The notes under the pieces: generated by a model
Seen by the model: the letters and a program-made list of their open reading frames with translations, nothing else
Databases searched by the model: none
Told to the model about the DNA's origin: nothing
Translations under genes and position numbers: made by a program
Part shown: in pieces, positions 44,267 to 52,450 of the stretch
How positions within the stretch are numbered: position 1 is the stretch's first letter
How the letters are laid out: each line of letters starts with the position of its first letter
Assembly: GCF_001547525.1 (NCBI RefSeq)
Contig: NZ_CM003768.1
Span: 496,001-560,000, forward strand
Direction of reading: 5' to 3'
Length of the DNA: 64,000 nucleotides
Origin: Burkholderia anthina
GTDB taxonomy: Bacteria; Pseudomonadota; Gammaproteobacteria; Burkholderiales; Burkholderiaceae

Positions 44267-45106
44267 TCACTCGCCGCCCGGCGAGCGGCACGCTTCGCAC
44301 TGCACCTGCGTGACCGTGCGCTGCGCCGGATCGGCCGTCAGCCGTACGGCCGACAACTGGTTGCCCCATACGCAGCCCGAATCGAGCGCGACGACGTTGT
44401 CGCGCAGCATCAGGCCGAGCGCGGCCCAGTGTCCGAACACGACCGTCACGTCCGCGGTGCGGCGCCCCGGTACGTCGAACCACGGCAGGTAGCCGGGCGG
44501 CGCGCTGTCGGGGCCGCCGTTCGCCTTGAATTCCATCGCGCCGTCGGGCGTGCAGAAGCGCAGGCGCGTGAACGCGTTGAATGCGACGCGCATGCGGTCA
44601 CGTTTTTTCAGGTTCGGGTTCCATTGGTTGGGTTCGTTGCCGTACAGGCCTTGCAGCGTGTCGCGCCAGTCGGGGGCGCGGAGTGCGCGCTGGAGTTCGT
44701 CGGCGAGTTCGAGTGCGAGCGTGGCGTCCCATTGCGGCAGCACGCCGGCGTGGACGAGCAGCTTTCCGTCTTCGACATGCACGAACGGGCGGTGGCGGAC
44801 CCAATCGAGCAGGGCTTCGGCGTCGGGGGCGTCGAGGATCTCGCCGATCGTGTCGCCGGGGCGTTCGGTGCGCAGGCCGGCGGAGACGGCGAGCAGGTGG
44901 AGGTCGTGGTTGCCGAGTACCACGGTCGCGCGCGGGCCGAGCTCGACGACCGCGCGCAGCGCGGCGAGGGAGCCCGGGCCGCGGTTGACGACGTCGCCGG
45001 CGATCCAGAGCGGGGTGTCGCCGGGGGCTGAGAGCTTGGCGAGCAGCGACTGGAAAGCGGAATGGCAGCCTTGGATGTCGCCGATGGCGATGGGGGGATG
45101 GGGCAT
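44267..45106 (-). CDS. apaH: Diadenosine tetraphosphatase (symmetrical)
   Basis: 279 residues from MPHPPIAIGDIQGCHSAFQ (45106). The metallophosphatase signatures GDIQG, GDVVNRGP and GNHDLHL coordinate two metal ions. It hydrolyses Ap4A to two ADP and removes alarmone nucleotides after stress. The start is fixed by the short N-terminus typical of ApaH; the upstream codons are not conserved-looking. Convergent with plsC; upstream lies the first O-antigen promoter module. Confidence 0.95.
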   Translation of the reverse strand: MPHPPIAIGDIQGCHSAFQSLLAKLSAPGDTPLWIAGDVVNRGPGSLAALRAVVELGPRATVVLGNHDLHLLAVSAGLRTERPGDTIGEILDAPDAEALLDWVRHRPFVHVEDGKLLVHAGVLPQWDATLALELADELQRALRAPDWRDTLQGLYGNEPNQWNPNLKKRDRMRVAFNAFTRLRFCTPDGAMEFKANGGPDSAPPGYLPWFDVPGRRTADVTVVFGHWAALGLMLRDNVVALDSGCVWGNQLSAVRLTADPAQRTVTQVQCEACRSPGGE

Positions 45107-45240
45107 GGGTTCGTGGGTGTTCGGGAGTCGAGCATACGGTAGCAAAAGTTCGTTCCCGGAGGCTACGCGAAAATTTTCATCCGACACTAATAACTTCACC
45201 ATGCCTGCGCTTTGGCCACCAAGCACGGGTCGGGCGTCGC

Positions 45241-45375
45241 TGTTTCAAGTTGTTAGCAACGTGGCTTTTGCATCCGGCGGCTTCATATAATTTGCCGTTC
45301 CCGCGCGAAAATTACCATCAGATGACTCTGGCGGGCATGGCGACCGGGTAAAATGCCGGGCCTGAGGCGGCTCGG
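45241..45375 (+). promoter_or_regulatory. Promoter-leader module A, upstream of wzm
   Basis: The block opens with TGTTTCAAGTTGTTA (45241-45255), then 30 bp to TATAAT (45286-45291), with a weak -35 candidate TGGCTT at 45262-45267 (18-bp spacer). Further down, CGACCGGGTAAAATGCCGGG introduces an RNA hairpin: CCGGGCC (45356-45362), loop TGAGGC, GGCTCGG (45369-45375). The same arrangement occurs at 54498-54629 before rmlB. About 215 bp of leader remain before the wzm start. Confidence 0.65.
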
Positions 45376-45591
45376 ATGGTTGTTCCCCCTTGCGATCTGC
45401 CGCATGGCAACGTTCGCGGCGTGCCTGGCTTGTACTCGCAGGGACGCCAAATGATCCGATTCGTGGTCATGCTTGCCCCATTTGACTGCTGTCATAGTGG
45501 GCCAGGCATCGACTCGATAACGTGCCAGGGCGCGCTGACATAGTCGACAATTCTGTCTGACGCCCCTATTCCTTCATTTTTGAAAGCTTGC

Positions 45592-46374
45592 ATGCTGACC
45601 CTTTCACTTGCGGACCTAAAGAAAAGCATCACGGCGTGGCGGTTGTGGACCTTGCTCGGCTGGCTTGAAATTCGGCAACGCTATGCGCGTTCGCGCCTGG
45701 GGCCGTTCTGGCTCACGATCAGTATGGGTGTGATGATTTCGTCGTTGGGTGTCGTTTACGGCACGTTGTTCGGCCAGAAAATCAACGAATACCTGCCGTT
45801 TCTTGCTGCCAGCATCGTGCTGTGGGGTTTATTCTCGACGACGATCGTGGAAGGCAGCGTCGCGTACATCAACAGCGCGCCCTACATCCGGCAAATGGCC
45901 ACGCCGAAACTGATCTATATCCTGCAGGTCGTGTGGCGAAACTTGATCGTCCTTACCCACAACTTCGTGATCGTCATCGCGCTGCTGGCGATCTACGGCG
46001 TGAAAAGTTGGGAGACGTTGCCAGTATTCATTCCGGCGCTGCTGGTGTATGTGCTGAACGCCACATGGATCGCGATGGTGGTGGGCCTGCTGTCGGCGCG
46101 CTTTCGCGATCTGCCGCAGATCGTGAGCGCATTGCTTCAGGTCGCGTTCTACGTGACGCCGATCATTTTCCGCCCCGATGCGCTTAATCGCTTCTCTTTC
46201 ATTGTCGAGTGGAATCCGCTCGCGTATCTGATCGACCTCGTGCGTGGCCCGCTTATCGGACAGATGCCCAGTGAATTGACCTGGGCGATCACGGTCGGAA
46301 TGGCAGCGATTGGATGGCCTGTTGCCCTGTTGATGACCGGACGTTATCTGAAGCGTATTCCGTACTGGGTCTGA
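45592..46374 (+). CDS. wzm: O-antigen/polysaccharide ABC exporter, permease
   Basis: 260 residues from MLTLSLADLKK (45592), with six hydrophobic segments of the ABC-2 family. The early WLEIRQRYARSRLGPFWLTIS and the late YVTPIIFRPDALNRFSFIVE match Wzm-type permeases. With the ATPase gene that follows it would carry lipid-linked polysaccharide across the inner membrane. A TTG at 45580 in frame is less likely. The 10-bp gap to wzt implies one operon, driven by the module at 45241. Confidence 0.93.
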   Translation: MLTLSLADLKKSITAWRLWTLLGWLEIRQRYARSRLGPFWLTISMGVMISSLGVVYGTLFGQKINEYLPFLAASIVLWGLFSTTIVEGSVAYINSAPYIRQMATPKLIYILQVVWRNLIVLTHNFVIVIALLAIYGVKSWETLPVFIPALLVYVLNATWIAMVVGLLSARFRDLPQIVSALLQVAFYVTPIIFRPDALNRFSFIVEWNPLAYLIDLVRGPLIGQMPSELTWAITVGMAAIGWPVALLMTGRYLKRIPYWV

Positions 46375-46384
46375 GAGAAACGAT

Positions 46385-47134
46385 ATGGCGTTTATCGAAT
46401 TACAGAGCGTAACGCTCGATTTGCCGATCTTCGACGTGCAAGGGCGTTCGCTCAAGAAGCAGGTGCTCAACATGGGGCGCCGCAACAGGATCGCCGAGGG
46501 CAACGACGGTGTGATCGTCGTGCGTGCGCTGGACGAAGTGAGTTTCCGTTTTGAGCGTGGCGACCGCGTTGGGCTGATCGGACACAACGGGGCGGGGAAA
46601 TCGACATTGCTTCGTGCTATGGCGGGCATCTATCCGCCATCGTCTGGCCAGTTGTTGCGTGAAGGAAGCGTGGTGCCGCTCCTCGATATCGGCCTCGGCA
46701 TGGACGAGAACTCGACCGGCATGCAGAACATTCGGCTCAGAGGGCTGTTGCTCGGCATGTCAGATGCGGAGATTCGGGAGAAGCAGCGCGAAATCGCTGA
46801 GTTCTGCGAACTCGGCGATTATCTGGACCTGCCGATTCGTACGTATTCCAGCGGGATGAAGGTGCGGCTCGCTTTTGCAGTGTCCACTGCAGTCGATGCC
46901 GAAATCCTGTTGCTCGACGAAGTGATGGGCGTCGGTGATGCGTCGTTCATGCACAAGGCGGAAGCGCGATTGGCCGATCTTCATAGCCGGGCCGAAATCG
47001 TCGTGCTGGCGATGCACTCGAACTCCGAAATCCGCAAGGTATGCAACAAGGTGCTTTGGATGGAGCGTGGTCGTGTACGCGCTTTCGGGCCGACGGAAGA
47101 AGTCGTGTCGGAGTATGAGGCGACGACGGCGTGA
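46385..47134 (+). CDS. wzt: O-antigen/polysaccharide ABC exporter, ATPase
   Basis: 249 residues. Walker A is GLIGHNGAGKSTLLRAMAG, the ABC signature region is YSSGMKVRLAFAVSTAV, and Walker B is EILLLDEVMGVGD. It ends shortly after the nucleotide-binding domain, so it lacks the C-terminal carbohydrate-binding domain used by Wzt proteins that recognise a terminal cap. This suggests export coupled to synthesis, or recognition by another protein. It pairs with wzm. Confidence 0.95.
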   Translation: MAFIELQSVTLDLPIFDVQGRSLKKQVLNMGRRNRIAEGNDGVIVVRALDEVSFRFERGDRVGLIGHNGAGKSTLLRAMAGIYPPSSGQLLREGSVVPLLDIGLGMDENSTGMQNIRLRGLLLGMSDAEIREKQREIAEFCELGDYLDLPIRTYSSGMKVRLAFAVSTAVDAEILLLDEVMGVGDASFMHKAEARLADLHSRAEIVVLAMHSNSEIRKVCNKVLWMERGRVRAFGPTEEVVSEYEATTA

Positions 47135-47158
47135 CTTAGCGCATGCCGGGTCATGGGC

Positions 47159-47180
47159 CATCCTGCGCGCGGGCAGGATG
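47159..47180. terminator. Hairpin between wzt and the minus-strand operon
   Basis: CATCCTGC and GCAGGATG form an 8-bp stem with a 6-nt loop, between two convergent transcripts. There is no long T-run. It may terminate either side. Confidence 0.5.
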
Positions 47181-47289
47181 TCCATGCAGGCTCGCATGCT
47201 TTAATGGCGAGCCAGGATGCATAAATCAACCGCTGGGCGGATAAACCGGGATGTATCGTTCGTTGCGGGCGCGAACCCGCAACGACAGT

Positions 47290-48645
47290 TCAGGTGAGTT
47301 GCAAACCGTTGGTTTGCGGCACGCTCCATGCAGGTGCGACCTCCGCCGATCTGCGTCCGCTGAAAATCTCCAGTGTCGCCAGATCTTCTTCGCGTAGCGG
47401 ATTCGCAATCGTCGCTGACCAGCGCCCCGCAATTTCCGAGATCGAATGGCATGCGTCGATGACCGGTTTCGCGGCGAGCGCGCGCCGCGTCATGTCCGCT
47501 AGCGACCGCGCGTAGGCGGCTGCCGAGAAGGTATCGGTGGCCCAAAGCTGCGCTTTTTTGCCAATTGTCCTGATTTTTTCCCGATCGCGGATCAAGGCGG
47601 TCAAGCTGGACGAAATGTCGTTAATTTCATTCTTGACCGATACCTTCAGCACGTACTCGTCGGGAATCTCAGAATAGAAGCCGGCATCGGTACAGATGAC
47701 GGCTTTTCCATAGAGCATTGCCTCGATCGCGGACGCAGATGCTGCTTCGAGCGTCGGCCAGCGCAAGCAACTGACGACGTCGCTCTCGGCGATCGTTTGC
47801 GCGAGCACAGCATCATCGACTTCTCCGACGATCACCAGATTCACACCGTGGCTTCTGGCCATACGAGACAGCGACAGCACTATCTCTGGCTGAACATGGC
47901 CCACGAGCTTGTAAGTGATGTTGTTTCGGAGCGTTGCACTCGCGCCAATCGCCGTGATAACGCTTTCGACACGCTTGTTCGAATTGACGTGCCCGATGGT
48001 CAGGACTTGCACGCGCCCACAGTCCTTGTGAGGCGGGTGCCGTTCGGTCTGAGCAGCCGGCGCATCATAAGGGAGTGCTGACACGCTGACAGGCCCCGAG
48101 CACGCTTTCAGCACGCGATCGCATCCCCACGAACTGTGAGTGACGACGCCGAGCGCCATCGAGCAGATCCATTCGGTCATCGGCGAGTCTTCGCACGTAG
48201 CGTCGATGAACGCGTCGCCGTTGGTGTAGGCGAAGAAGCGCGCGGCAATCGCTTCACCGTACCAGTTCTTCAGGACGGCATCGGCCTCTGGTAGGTGTGA
48301 CTGCGCCCAGCTGTAAAACAGATGTCCGAGGTAAAAATCGTGAAGGCATACGATACCCGGCGCCTTCGATATCCAGTGTAGGCAACCCTCATGAAAATCG
48401 TAGCTGTTGCCGATCTGGTAGACGCACATATCCGCCGACGCAGTGGCCTGCTGTACGCTCGTGAATTCGTTCCACGCAATAAGTGGCGCGTTGAATTCGT
48501 GCGTCGGAAGATCCAGAAACCGGACCGATTCCGTTTGCACGACGCTGACTTCGTGACCTTGCGCAACGAGCTGACGAACAACCAACGACGCCATGCGACC
48601 AATTGCCGAGCGTTTGATCGTCGGCGTGAAGATCAATAGCTTCAT
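47290..48645 (-). CDS. Glycosyltransferase family 4 (third of three)
   Basis: 451 residues from MKLLIFTPTIKRSAIGRMAS. The GT-B, family 4 pattern is visible: LVVRQLVAQGHEVSVVQTES in the acceptor half, then VQVLTIGHVNSNKRVESVITA and SDVVSCLRWPTLEAASASAIEAMLYGKAV (shortened: LRWPTLEAASASAIEAML) in the sugar-nucleotide half, with the EX7E-type glutamates. A C-terminal extension of about 60 residues is unusual. It overlaps the preceding gene by 4 bp (ATGA) and ends the minus-strand operon. The sugar transferred is not known; GDP-perosamine or GDP-mannose is plausible by context. Confidence 0.85.
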   Translation of the reverse strand: MKLLIFTPTIKRSAIGRMASLVVRQLVAQGHEVSVVQTESVRFLDLPTHEFNAPLIAWNEFTSVQQATASADMCVYQIGNSYDFHEGCLHWISKAPGIVCLHDFYLGHLFYSWAQSHLPEADAVLKNWYGEAIAARFFAYTNGDAFIDATCEDSPMTEWICSMALGVVTHSSWGCDRVLKACSGPVSVSALPYDAPAAQTERHPPHKDCGRVQVLTIGHVNSNKRVESVITAIGASATLRNNITYKLVGHVQPEIVLSLSRMARSHGVNLVIVGEVDDAVLAQTIAESDVVSCLRWPTLEAASASAIEAMLYGKAVICTDAGFYSEIPDEYVLKVSVKNEINDISSSLTALIRDREKIRTIGKKAQLWATDTFSAAAYARSLADMTRRALAAKPVIDACHSISEIAGRWSATIANPLREEDLATLEIFSGRRSAEVAPAWSVPQTNGLQLT

Positions 48646-49679
48646 TGCAGCAGCGCCTCCACGGTTTGCGGCCAATTCACGCCCATGCTTTCCCACAACG
48701 CCTTGGCTGCCTGTCCATAAGTGTGTGCTCGTGCGGCGTTCTGAACGACAGCGTGCATGACGCTTGCGAGCGAGGCGGCCTCGGGTTGCGCAACCCACCC
48801 CGTCTCGTTGTGCTTGACGAGCCCTAGAATACCGCCGCTATCGTCGGTCGTGATCAGCGCCTTGCCGGCCGTCGCGGCTTCCATGGCAACGTAACCCAGC
48901 GAATCTTCGTCGAATGGCAGATAGGCCACGGCCGAGGCCTCGTTGATGTAAGTGGCATACACGTCGCGCGGCAGGAAACGCAAGTCGAGCTTGACGCGAT
49001 CCGACAGGCCAAGCCGCTCGACGAGTTGATGCAGGCGCGTGCCGTCGTCCGGCGTGTCCGGCGGACCGGCGATGATCAGCCGTACTCCACGGTCGGTTTT
49101 CGCGAGCGCTTCGAGGAGGAGATACTGACGCTTCATGTCGTTTACGCGGCCACCTGCGAATACGTAGCCACCGGGCTCGCCTCCGGGAAACATCTCCGGA
49201 TCATTGACGGGTGGAAGCAGGACTTCAGCGTCGAAGCCGTTGTACTGCTTGAGCCGACGTTGAGTCACCGCAGAGTTCGTGAAGATGTGGCGGCTTTCCG
49301 CAAAGCTTTCGTTATCGGCATTGCGGATCATTTCGCGCAATGCGTCACCTTCCGGCCCGGGCGGGAGATTGGTCTGGCCTGCATCGAACAGGTCATACGC
49401 CTGCCGGTATTGATGCAGCAGCCAAAGCGACTTCCGGTGGTGGCGAATCAGGTACGCCGGAAATTTGAGTGCGATGACGTGGTCCGCATTCGACAATTCG
49501 AACGCCCGCACCATCAGCATCTGCGACGGAATACGCGTTGCAGGTTCCCATCGGAACGGGATGCGGAGCACTTCGGCTTCGTGGCCGGCAATCACCAGGT
49601 TTCGCTGCAGATGCGCAGCCAACTCTTCCGCACCACCCCAGACGAACGGGGCCATATTGTTGACGACGAGCACCTTCAT
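48642..49679 (-). CDS. Glycosyltransferase family 4 (second of three)
   Basis: 345 residues. MKVLVVNNMAPFVWGGAEEL is the typical N-terminal strand and glycine loop; YVFAGGRVNDMKRQYLLLEA binds the nucleotide sugar; FDEDSLGYVAMEAATAGKAL carries the catalytic glutamate pair. It is clearly related to its neighbour at 49676, suggesting duplication. It overlaps both flanking genes by 4 bp. Cytoplasmic, acting at the membrane on the growing lipid-linked chain. Confidence 0.87.
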   Translation of the reverse strand: MKVLVVNNMAPFVWGGAEELAAHLQRNLVIAGHEAEVLRIPFRWEPATRIPSQMLMVRAFELSNADHVIALKFPAYLIRHHRKSLWLLHQYRQAYDLFDAGQTNLPPGPEGDALREMIRNADNESFAESRHIFTNSAVTQRRLKQYNGFDAEVLLPPVNDPEMFPGGEPGGYVFAGGRVNDMKRQYLLLEALAKTDRGVRLIIAGPPDTPDDGTRLHQLVERLGLSDRVKLDLRFLPRDVYATYINEASAVAYLPFDEDSLGYVAMEAATAGKALITTDDSGGILGLVKHNETGWVAQPEAASLASVMHAVVQNAARAHTYGQAAKALWESMGVNWPQTVEALLQ

Positions 49680-50710
49680 GCTAGCAACCTTTGGAGCACG
49701 TGTTCCCACGAAATGTTGAGCGCCTTCAGGCGTTTGGGTGCCGCTTTCCCCATTTGAATCGTTTTGTTTCGATCGAGATAAAGCCGATCCATCGCTTCCG
49801 CGAGTGCTTTGGGATCGGGATCTGCCACATAACCATTGATGTTGTCTTGTACCAACTCCAGCACGCCGCCGGAATCGGACACCGTCAAGACAGGCTTCTC
49901 GGCGTGACTGGCCTCGACGCTCGGATAGCCGTACGAATCCTCATCAACCGGGATATAGGCTGCAGCGAGACAATGGGCCAGTTGCTCGATCTTTTCCTCT
50001 TCGGAAATCCAGCGATCTTCCAGCAGTACCTTTTCGTCAAGAGCCAGAGCGGAAATGGTTCGCCGGAGGTCGTCTGCGTAGCCTTGCGACCCACTTTTGC
50101 CATAAAGGCGCAGCCGGACGGGCGTGGTGACGTATTGCATCGCTTCGATCAGCAGGTGCTGCCGCTTGTGATGTTCGATTCGGCAGATACATACGATATC
50201 GTTCGAATAATCCGCGCAGTGGAACCGTTCCGGCTCGAATACCGGCGGGTACAGGATTTCGCTCGGGACGTTGTTGTACTTGTCCAGGCGTTCGGATACG
50301 ACGCGACTGTTCGTGAAGATCGCCTTGGCTTCTCTCAGACCCGCGTCGTCGACCTGTCGTAGCGCGTCGCGCATGCCCAGATGCTTTTGATCATCCGGGA
50401 AGCCCCGGTACGGCGAATCCCACAGATCATAGAATGCGCGCAGGTGATGGATAAACCATACGATCTTGTGCCGATGGGGAATCAGATGCGCTTGCGGCCG
50501 GAAACAGATGATCCGGTCAGCTGCGTCCAAGTCGATCCACCGATAGGCCATCATCTGTTTGAACAGCAGATCTGGAGCATCTGTCTCCGGCAGATAGACG
50601 CGCTCGACGCGATGTCCTTGCCTTTCGAGCATGATCTGAAGCCACTCGACGATGTTTCTGTAGCCGCCATTGACGAATGGCACGAAAGACGAAACAAGCG
50701 CAATCTTCAT
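49676..50710 (-). CDS. Glycosyltransferase family 4 (first of three)
   Basis: 344 residues. MKIALVSSFVPFVNGGYRNI starts the acceptor half; IVCICRIEHHKRQHLLIEAM and VDEDSYGYPSVEASHAEKPV mark the donor half. The layout matches its downstream neighbour, residue for residue in places, so the two are probably paralogues adding similar sugars. It starts at the last base of the perosamine synthase stop codon. Confidence 0.87.
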   Translation of the reverse strand: MKIALVSSFVPFVNGGYRNIVEWLQIMLERQGHRVERVYLPETDAPDLLFKQMMAYRWIDLDAADRIICFRPQAHLIPHRHKIVWFIHHLRAFYDLWDSPYRGFPDDQKHLGMRDALRQVDDAGLREAKAIFTNSRVVSERLDKYNNVPSEILYPPVFEPERFHCADYSNDIVCICRIEHHKRQHLLIEAMQYVTTPVRLRLYGKSGSQGYADDLRRTISALALDEKVLLEDRWISEEEKIEQLAHCLAAAYIPVDEDSYGYPSVEASHAEKPVLTVSDSGGVLELVQDNINGYVADPDPKALAEAMDRLYLDRNKTIQMGKAAPKRLKALNISWEHVLQRLLA

Positions 50711-51813
50711 CAGTCGGCAAGAACCTGCTGCAGGCTGTCGGCAATGCGTTGCACGTCGGCCCGCGTTAAATCCTGATGCGTCGGCAGATTGATGCCGCGC
50801 TGCGACCATAGATCAGCGATCGGATAGGTCGACTCCTCCATGTAAGGCGGCAGCACATGCATCGGGTAAAACACCGGGCGCGTTTCGATGGCCATTTCGT
50901 CGAGGCATCGCATCACGTAATCCCGCTTGTGCTCGTCGCCTTCGCGCAAGAATACGTTGTACATCCAGAACACCTGCTTGGCCCAAGAAGCTTCGGACGG
51001 CAGGACGAGCTTGTCGCGCAGTTCATTCAGGGCTTCGTTGTACCAGCCTGCCAGACGTTCGCGCTCGGCGAGCGCATTGTCGATGCCTTCCATCTGCGCC
51101 AGCCCGATTGCTGCCTGGATGTTGGTCATCCGATAGTTGTAGCCCACGACGGGGAACCAGTAGCGGCGCGTGGGGTCCATTCCTTGGCCGCGATACAGGC
51201 GCAATTTCGCTGCAAGCTCGTCGTCGTCGGTGGTGACCATGCCGCCTTCGCCGGTCGTAATGATCTTGTTGCCGAAGAAGCTGAAGGTCGCGCAGGTTCC
51301 GAGGCTACCGACACGCTTGCCGCGCACTTCCGCGCCATGGGCTTCGGCGGCATCCTCGACGACCCACAAGCCATGTTTTTTCGCGATCTCGTTGACGGCA
51401 TCCATTTCGGCCGGGTGACCGTACAAATGGACGGGAATGATGCCCCTGGTCCGAGCGGTGATTTTGCGTTCGATGTCGTTTGGATCGATATTCATCGTGT
51501 CGGCGCTAACGTCGACGAGCACCGGGGTCGCGCCGCAATAGCGAACGGCGTTGGCAGTGGCGATATAAGTGACCGTCGGGATGATCACTTCGTCACCGGG
51601 CTGCAGGCCGAGAGCGACCAGCGCGAGGTGAAGGGCAGTCGTACCGTTGTTTGCCGCAATCGCGTGCTTGACGCCGCAAAATTTCGCAAATGCCTCTTCG
51701 AACGCCGGAATGTATTTTCCGTTCGAGGAAATCCAGTTCGTATCGAGGCAATCGAGAACGTACTTGCGCTCGTTTCCGGCCATCTTCGGCTGAGCTACCA
51801 TGATTCGTTGCAT
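50710..51813 (-). CDS. GDP-perosamine synthase-like aminotransferase (DegT/DnrJ/EryC1)
   Basis: 367 residues. The PLP lysine is K183 in SFFGNKIITTGEGGM. The opening GNERKYVLDCLDTNWISSNG and the blocks ANNGTTALHLALVALGLQPG and YWFPVVGYNYRMTNIQAAIG agree closely with RfbE/Per of Vibrio cholerae and E. coli O157, which convert GDP-4-keto-6-deoxymannose to GDP-perosamine with glutamate as amine donor. The acetyltransferase homologue upstream supports an N-acetylated product. GDP-mannose from manC (58340) would be the ultimate precursor; the 4,6-dehydratase is not in this window. Confidence 0.88.
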   Translation of the reverse strand: MQRIMVAQPKMAGNERKYVLDCLDTNWISSNGKYIPAFEEAFAKFCGVKHAIAANNGTTALHLALVALGLQPGDEVIIPTVTYIATANAVRYCGATPVLVDVSADTMNIDPNDIERKITARTRGIIPVHLYGHPAEMDAVNEIAKKHGLWVVEDAAEAHGAEVRGKRVGSLGTCATFSFFGNKIITTGEGGMVTTDDDELAAKLRLYRGQGMDPTRRYWFPVVGYNYRMTNIQAAIGLAQMEGIDNALAERERLAGWYNEALNELRDKLVLPSEASWAKQVFWMYNVFLREGDEHKRDYVMRCLDEMAIETRPVFYPMHVLPPYMEESTYPIADLWSQRGINLPTHQDLTRADVQRIADSLQQVLAD

Positions 51814-51826
51814 ATGAATATTCCTG

Positions 51827-52450
51827 TTACTTTATTTGTTTGGCGGGCACGCCAACGGCCGTGCAACCCTCGGAAATATTGCTAACCACAACGCCGCCAG
51901 CGCCGATGACAGCTCGCTCGCCAATGACGATTTCCGGAATGACCTTGGTACCGACGCCGAGAAATGTGTAATCGCCGACTACGACGTTGCCGGCCAGCGC
52001 GCTTTGAGGCGCGACATGCACCGCGCGTCCGATCCGGCAATCGTGATCGATCGTGGCACCCGTATTCACGATCGACAGGTCACCGATGCTTGCCTCTGCG
52101 TTGATCACGGCGCCGGCCATGATTGCTATACCCGAACCGATCGTCGCGCTCGGCGAAATCGTCGCCGACGGGCTGATCGCATTGACGAGCGTGTAACCGT
52201 GGCGCAGCGCCAGTGTCGCCAGGCGGTCTCGGAGCCTGTTGGCGCCAATGGCGATGAATACGCGCGCGTAACCTTCGTGCCTCAGCGTCTCTAGATTCTC
52301 GTCGCCCTTCAGCACAGGAACACCGACGCATTGTTCCGGACTGTCGGCTCCGCCAATGCAGTAAGCCACGCGTTCGCCAGCCGCCTGCAGCAGTTCGATG
52401 CAGACTTTCGCATGCCCTCCGGCCCCAACGACAACAATTTCCTGCGTCAT
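51827..52450 (-). CDS. Sugar O/N-acetyltransferase, PglD/NeuD type (probable perosamine N-acetyltransferase)
   Basis: 207 residues. The N-terminal Rossmann-like half starts EIVVVGAGGHAKVCIELLQA; the C-terminal half is a left-handed beta helix of hexapeptide repeats (ISPSATISPSATIGSGIAIM, shortened: TISPSATIGSGIAIMAGAV; then GNVVVGDYTFLGVGTKVIPE). This layout is that of PglD and of perosamine N-acetyltransferases, which acetylate the 4-amino group with acetyl-CoA. It precedes the perosamine synthase by 13 bp and overlaps the FkbM gene by 4 bp. Confidence 0.85.
   Translation of the reverse strand: MTQEIVVVGAGGHAKVCIELLQAAGERVAYCIGGADSPEQCVGVPVLKGDENLETLRHEGYARVFIAIGANRLRDRLATLALRHGYTLVNAISPSATISPSATIGSGIAIMAGAVINAEASIGDLSIVNTGATIDHDCRIGRAVHVAPQSALAGNVVVGDYTFLGVGTKVIPEIVIGERAVIGAGGVVVSNISEGCTAVGVPAKQIK

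Noticed and set aside
45300-45375. Classic JUMPstart/ops element
   Set aside because: The ops core GGCGGTAG is not present in either leader; the conserved feature is a different hairpin.
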